64,000 bases of DNA from Luscinia megarhynchos. Taxonomy: Eukaryota; Chordata; Aves; Passeriformes; Turdidae. This document shows, one piece after another, positions 58,991 through 64,000 of this stretch; the first letter of the stretch is position 1; the number at the start of each line of letters is the position of its first letter. A program made the translations under genes and the position numbers. A model generated the notes under the pieces. The model ran no database searches. It was not told the DNA's origin and saw only the letters and a list, made by a program, of their open reading frames with translations. The stretch covers positions 14,549,056 to 14,613,055 of the forward strand of contig JAPFBE010000013.1 in the NCBI GenBank assembly GCA_034336665.1, read 5' to 3'.

Positions 58991-61572
58991 CTGGCCTGAT
59001 TGACTCGAATTTGGGACCTTATGGGTGCAGGTGTACAACATGATGGTACCAAAGCAAGGTTTTTGGGGGCCAGGACCCTTTCTCTCCATGAGCAGCTTCT
59101 AACAAATGTAGGAGAGAGGTTTAGACAGATATCCATTTGAACTTTAAATGGAAAAGTCTAAATCTTAATTTGATTTATGCCTGTAACAACATTTATGTTT
59201 ACACCAATAAATGCAACACATACATGATAATCCCACACAGTGCAGTTATCCACTCTGAGCTGAAAATAGCCCAGCTAACCCCAGATAAAATCCTGTGCAC
59301 AGGGCCTGACAGCATCATCTCCTGTTACTTGTCTTTATCCCAAACACTAACAAAAGTGTCCAAGGAATGGAAAATGAGGTCTCTTGCACAAGACCTTTCA
59401 GAGTGCATTTGATAGAGTAACAAACACCCTTTGGGGCTGGATTTCCTCCCAAGTGCCCACCAGATCTGTGTGCCCACCAGTGCTCATGTATCTTTCACGT
59501 CAGATTAGCAAAACTTCTGTATTATTCTTTAAAAGGCATTGTGTAATTTATCATTTTAGCCTAGGACACAGTCTTTTTCTGAGGGCAGATGAAATACAGC
59601 CTTGAATGCTAACACATCCCAGCAAGAGACTCACTGGTGCTCCTGTTCCTCCAGGGCATCATCATTGAGACAAATCCAGGTGTAGGAAAAGCTGCAAGGG
59701 GGAATTTAGGAGAAGCCTGGAGTGGTGAGGACCCCAGTCACATCTCTATGGTGTTTCCCTTCTTTTCCTCTAAAGAAAAATTATTTTCACCAAAAATCCT
59801 GTCATTTTCCCAAAAGGTGGTTTCAGAAATGGAAATCTATTTTTAGATGCCTTTTCCATTTAATCAATTGCTCAGAGCTGATAGTCAGGAAATCTGGTTT
59901 TAACTCCCAAGCCCATTATGGGCTCCCAGTAGAGCTGGGAACACATATATGCCAAATGATGTAGCAATACCAGGTCTGTTGATGCCTACCGAGCTGGATT
60001 TGGGCAGGATGCTGCATAAATGTCTTTCTGTGTGGCTCTTCTGAGTGAAGTGCCCAAATATTTTTAATTTTCACATGACCCTTCTTTTCAAAAATTTTTC
60101 AAAATGTGGCAAATCAGGGCTCCCACAGTGGGGTTACCAAGATACACACACTGCTTAAAATGCAAAAAGATGCCTCATGGGATTATCAAAAGTGCCAAAA
60201 CACCTAAATCCCACCATTTTAAGAGATTGGAGAGTACTCTGTTTAGGAGCTTTTACAAATCCCAGCAGTGTCACTCTGAATTTTTTAGCTTGCATTGCTT
60301 TTTCCAGGACAGTGCCTGGTTTCTGCTACATTTTCTGACAGTTTGGGTTTGCTTGCCATTACTGGAAGGTTACCCTGTTGGTTAGACTTTCCTTTCTAGG
60401 CTAAGGAGGAGATTGTTTTACACAATGTCTTTCATCTCTCCCTAATATGTGCCATATTATCCTCTTGATTTCTTCCATCTGGGCAAATCTTTTGTTGACC
60501 TCACCTGAAATCTAAAACCTTTCAAAATAAGCTCTTCCACTTCTGCTCTCTGATCTAATAATGTTGGATGTGACTGGAAGGTCAGAAGTCTGAGATTAGC
60601 CCTGACCTCACTTTTGGGCTTCACACTGGCAGCAGGTTAGAAGCTTTGAACTTGGCATCCTGACAAATTGTTATTGCTACCTACCAAAAATCAGCTCACC
60701 CTCATGTCTGGGGAGGGTGTGAGGCAAAAGGCAGGGGAGATGGACTCCTTCAAAGAGTGAAGCTTTTCCACACAGCATGACACTGAGACAGGAAGGGTTT
60801 AATGCAAGGTAAAATTTTGACAGACACTAACTCCTAAAATACATCCCAGAAATGCTCTTAATTAAATCCTAACTGGGTTAGATGATGTAGACAATGAATT
60901 CCACTTTAGCTTTTACTTAAAGAGGGTGAGCTGCCAACCTCCCATGGAAACTGAGTAGGGGCTAGATTTCTGCACTGATTGGCTCTCACATTTTACAGAG
61001 CAAAGAATAAATAAAGTCAGGCTAACACAATATATTTAGTATATAACCCTAACAGACAAGATCTTCAGGGTCTGATTGCTATCAGAGGCAACTGCTTGGA
61101 CAAAGAATGTATTCAAACACATCAGCCTCCGTCTGAAGAGAAAAATTTTCCTTTAATGTTAACTTTTATCATTCTTTGTCTTTAGTCTGGAGAAAGGAAG
61201 CTACTGCAAACTTCTCTCTGTCAGACTGTGAGAATGTGTGTGCTCATGTCTGTCCATTCCCACTCCAACAGCATCTGACTCTGCTGGCCAAGCCCAACCA
61301 CTCCTGCAGGAGATCAGAGGCCAGAAAGGCTTTGTGTGGCATCCTCCTGAGAGCAAGGCTTTCTAGTCAGTCAAGCAGAGAGGCAGACCCATAACGGCAT
61401 TTGAAGCCAGACAAATACAACTTGAAAATAGAGTCTGCTTTTTCAAGAGCACAGCATAAAGTGAGAAAGCCTTCAGTCAGATTTTTGTCTTCTTAGGCAG
61501 CAGAGTTAGTCAGCCTCAAAATACAAATCCAGAGGAAACCTGGCTCCTTTTGATCCAGAACTACCTTTTTCT
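58991..61572. other. Unique sequence, with possible SINE scrap
   Basis: The first 120 bases may still be retroviral but are not recognisable. At about 59880-59940, TAGTCAGGAAATCTGGTTTT, then AACTCCC and GTAGAGCTGGG recall the MIR core (GGAGACCTGGGTTC, CAGCTCTGCC). I rate that at about one in three. No supported gene. Confidence 0.35.
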
Positions 61573-61955
61573 TAGATTTTAAAGTCATAGTGGGCCATAA
61601 GATCATCTAGTCTGAGCTCCATATAGTATGGACCATAAAATTGCATACTCCAATAAGGAACACAACAACTGGTGCTTGGCTGAAACCTGTGTTCCAACAG
61701 GCATCTGCTCATGATTTGAAAGTATCTGAAGAGAAACACTCCTACTTTCATTGTCTGGGGTTTTTTTAACACCTAATCATTCCCACCATTAATATTCTTT
61801 TTGAAAAGAAACGTGTCTGCTTTTGGGTTCCAGTCTTGGACCTCTGATAGACTAAAAGGCTCTGTTGCCTCTGGCTCTTTTCTCCCAAGGATGAACTTCC
61901 ACCCTTTCTGAGCCTCCTCTTGCCCTTCCTTTAGTAAGTGAGCAGGTGGAGATCT
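61573..61955 (-). mobile_element. Ancient CR1-type LINE fragment
   Basis: On the plus strand: TTTTAAAGTCATAGTGGGCC, ATAAGATCATCTAGTCTGAG, CTCCATATAGTATGGACCAT, GGCATCTGCTCATGATTTGA, then GACCTCTGATAGACTAAAAG and TTCTCCCAAGGATGAACTTC. This is the order of the reverse complement of an old amniote CR1 whose end reads AAGGGACCATTAGATCATCTAG, TCTGACCTCCTGTAT, AGGCATCCAGTCTTGATTTGA and TCTGCTAGATTAAAGAG. It is as diverged as the 31670 copy, and the ORF2 remnant is not readable. Confidence 0.75.
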
Positions 61956-63148
61956 ACCATGAGATTTGGTTTTTTCCAAGTTTTTGAAACTTTCTGTGAC
62001 TTTTCAATTTTTTAAAGGACCTTTCAAAATAGGTTGGCATAATAGTAGCTGGAACAACTTATCAAGTAGACTTTTATTGATGCAGTCAATGGACATGAGG
62101 GAAAAGAGTGAGGGGTGAAGAGACAAGAATTGAAACCACCCAGGAGTTAATTTCTCTGTCTGGTGGGGATATTTGACAGTATTAAAATGTCCATGTTTTT
62201 TGATAAGACCATCTCCTCTCCTAAAATTATAAAGTCAGAAACTAATTTTCAAAGGGGTTTTAGAGGGAGAAGCTCATTCAGGGCTCACAAGAGGTTTCCA
62301 ATATGGATGGAGAAGATATGATAGAGTGATATTCTCAGGGCTTGCTTGTCATGGTGGCTCATATAATTTCACTTTTGGAGTTCTTCTGGCACAGCCTGGC
62401 TTACTCTCCTGCTCTAAAGGATGTCCAAATTCAGCTGCAGTAGACACGAGTGCACAGAGGCTATGCACAATCAGTCCAGTGGAGCTCATGGAAGGTGAAA
62501 AGCAGAACTGGAGTATTTGTGCAGACTCTGTAAGTTCAGCTCTTCAGGCCCTCCCTTCCTGGCCAGTGGTAACACAGCCCATAAATTACTTCTTGCATAG
62601 TTTTCACTTTTAAGCTCTGCTTTAAAACAGAAAATCTGGTGGAAGAATAAGCCAAGTATAACAGTGGCTCGTGGGGTGTGGTGGTAAAGCAGCAAAATGT
62701 CTCATTGTGGATGAGGAGCCACATATCAGAGCCTTGCTCTAGATCCAGGACATGACCACCCACAGCACCTTTCTCATCACAGGTCACCAGCAGAGGGATC
62801 ATGGCATGCACAGGTCAGTGCTGGTGCCCTCTGCTCAGGGCCCAGCCTGTGAGCCCATTGCAGCCCAGCCCTGTGGGAACACAGCAGCCAAAGCCAGAGA
62901 CCCTTCCCAGGAGCTTCTGCATCACCGCCACAAGCAGAAAGCAAGCTGAGCCCGAAAGGGAAAATGGTTAGTCAGAAAGGGAAATCAGTTCCAATGGGTC
63001 TGGGGAAGTCTAGACTGCAAAGATTCAGTATGTCCTTCACTTAACACAGTGCTTTCCTTGGTTTGGGAGGTTTTCTGCAGCTCTGGAGGGGAGCAAACAA
63101 GGTTGCTGACCTGACAAATGCATGTGTTGTGATTCTTGTTCAGGCCCA
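61956..63148. other. Unique sequence without a supported gene
   Basis: A GC-richer patch at 62760-62950 gives a 65-codon frame with no domain. No repeats were identified. Confidence 0.45.
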
Positions 63149-63206
63149 GGAGGTGGAATCAATGATCCTGGTGGGTTCCTTCCAACAGAGGACAGTCTAT
63201 GATTGT
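63149..63206 (+). mobile_element. CR1 LINE terminal tail
   Basis: GAGGTGGAATCAATGATCCT, GGTGGGTTCCTTCCAACAG, GACAGTCTATGATT is the last 55-58 bases of a CR1 of the TGATCCTGGTGGGTCCC type, ending in one octamer. Nothing upstream remains. Confidence 0.85.
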
Positions 63207-63852
63207 TTTATTTTATCTCTATCTTCCCAAGTATTCTGTTGAGTGAGCAAAGGAAACAGGGACCTGTCCCGCACTTTGTGACAGCCTGATGTTGCTGTCT
63301 CACTAGGATATTCCAGAGAAGTGTCCTTGTGCTGTCCTGCAGATCCTTTTTTTTATTATTTTTACTCCTTCTCCACTTTCTATTTGTGGGTCTCCTGAGA
63401 TGAGATTGCTACACATCTCCCCTGACTTAAAGCATGGGAGATCCAAAATTAAGAGAAATCTGATTTTTTGGGACTTTGGCCAACAAACTCTTCCAAGTGC
63501 TATGCCACTGATCTGTGCAAAGTGTGTAAAACAGCACTAACAAGGAGAGGGTTTAATCTTTGTTACAGAATCCATAAATCACTATCCAGAGGGTGAAAAT
63601 TGAGTAGCAATTCTGTGGCTATAAAATCCACACACTATGCTAGGCTGAGAAAACAGCAAAATTGGAAATAGCAGCCCAAAAGAAACTCAGTGCCTTTCTA
63701 AAGGCAGTAAAGTGTCTGTAAAGCATCTTTGGCAACTTTAGCAAGTTTCCTCTCACCCCCAGGGAAAGAAAGAGGCAAGTTTTCCCCATTGTGTCCCCCC
63801 ATTCCTGCCAGTTCAGAGGAAGGCAGAGGCTTCTGCCCAACTCCTGTTAATG
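63207..63852. other. Unique sequence, nothing recognised
   Basis: A T-rich run lies near 63348-63362. No gene or repeat seen. Confidence 0.45.
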
Positions 63853-64000
63853 AAGGAAAAGGGAAAGGGAAAGGGGAAAGGGAAAGGGAAAGGGGGAAAG
63901 GGAAAGGGGAAAGGGAAAGGGGGAAAGGGGAAGGGGAAGGGGAAGGGGAAGGGGAAGGGGAAGGGGAAGGGGAAGGGGAAGGGGAAGGGGAAGGGGAAGG
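63853..64000. repeat. (GGGAAA)n to (GGGGAA)n array, cut by the window end
   Basis: The array is pure purine on the plus strand. It begins as GGGAAA units with scattered GGGGAAA and GGGGGAAA variants (63853-63925), then becomes a regular GGGGAA hexamer from about 63925 to the last base. The true length is unknown because it runs off the window. The change of unit suggests that the GGGGAA block is the more recently expanded part. Confidence 0.97.

Noticed and set aside
1..64000. CRISPR arrays, bacterial operons, rRNA or tRNA genes
   Set aside because: No spaced direct repeats, no Shine-Dalgarno-led dense gene packing, and no rRNA or tRNA-like folds were seen. All repeats are of vertebrate type.

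Overview
The window looks like noncoding nuclear DNA from a bird, probably a songbird. The main evidence is about a dozen and a half fragments of CR1-type LINEs, most of them recognisable by the avian CR1 3' end: an accept-style block (GGTTGGAA..GGACCTT..GATCATC, CCTTCCAAC) followed by ATTCTGTGATTCT-like octamers. Two stretches resemble passerine endogenous-retrovirus sequence as I remember it. There are also older amniote repeats (MIR-like SINEs, ancient CR1 and a palindromic element built on GGGCCTGATCC). CpG is sparse, and I see no CpG island, no bacterial gene organisation, no CRISPR array, and no rRNA or tRNA gene. Family assignments were made by eye, with no library search.

No protein-coding gene can be assigned. 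Every open frame is short, lacks a recognisable domain, or lies inside a repeat. The largest frame after position 7166 is only the pentanucleotide array read through. The one clear protein homology is the degenerate C-terminal end of CR1 ORF2 at about 54355-54690. One repeat-free frame on the minus strand (9273-9548) has splice-site-like borders and is recorded as a weak candidate exon.

Layout. 1-2113: an old CR1 and a probable retroviral LTR fragment (minus). 2338-7390: unique DNA with a MIR-like remnant, a cluster of transcription-factor-like motifs near 4340-4375, and an AT-rich stretch. 7393-7775: an almost pure GGGAA array of about 76 units. 7838-16132: SINE and CR1 pieces, ending in a GATAGA array. 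16133-33500: mostly unique sequence with several CR1 pieces, a 20-bp perfect palindrome, an ancient inverted-repeat element, a polypyrimidine tract and a 28-30 bp minisatellite. 33506-51890: long, mostly unique sequence with one well preserved CR1 (40389-40803). 51892-54937: a diverged 70-bp repeat pair and two CR1 copies. 57749-59000: a CTAT microsatellite between duplicated flanks, then a truncated retroviral 5' region with a tRNA-Lys-type primer-binding site. 61573-64000: an old CR1, a CR1 tail, and a GGGAAA/GGGGAA array that runs off the window.

No set of genes works together here. The region reads as intergenic or long-intron DNA shaped by retroelement decay and simple-repeat expansion. 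I found no convincing new biological system. The items best worth checking are the G-quadruplex-prone GGGAA array, the X-box motif cluster, the candidate exon, and the unexplained repeat pair.
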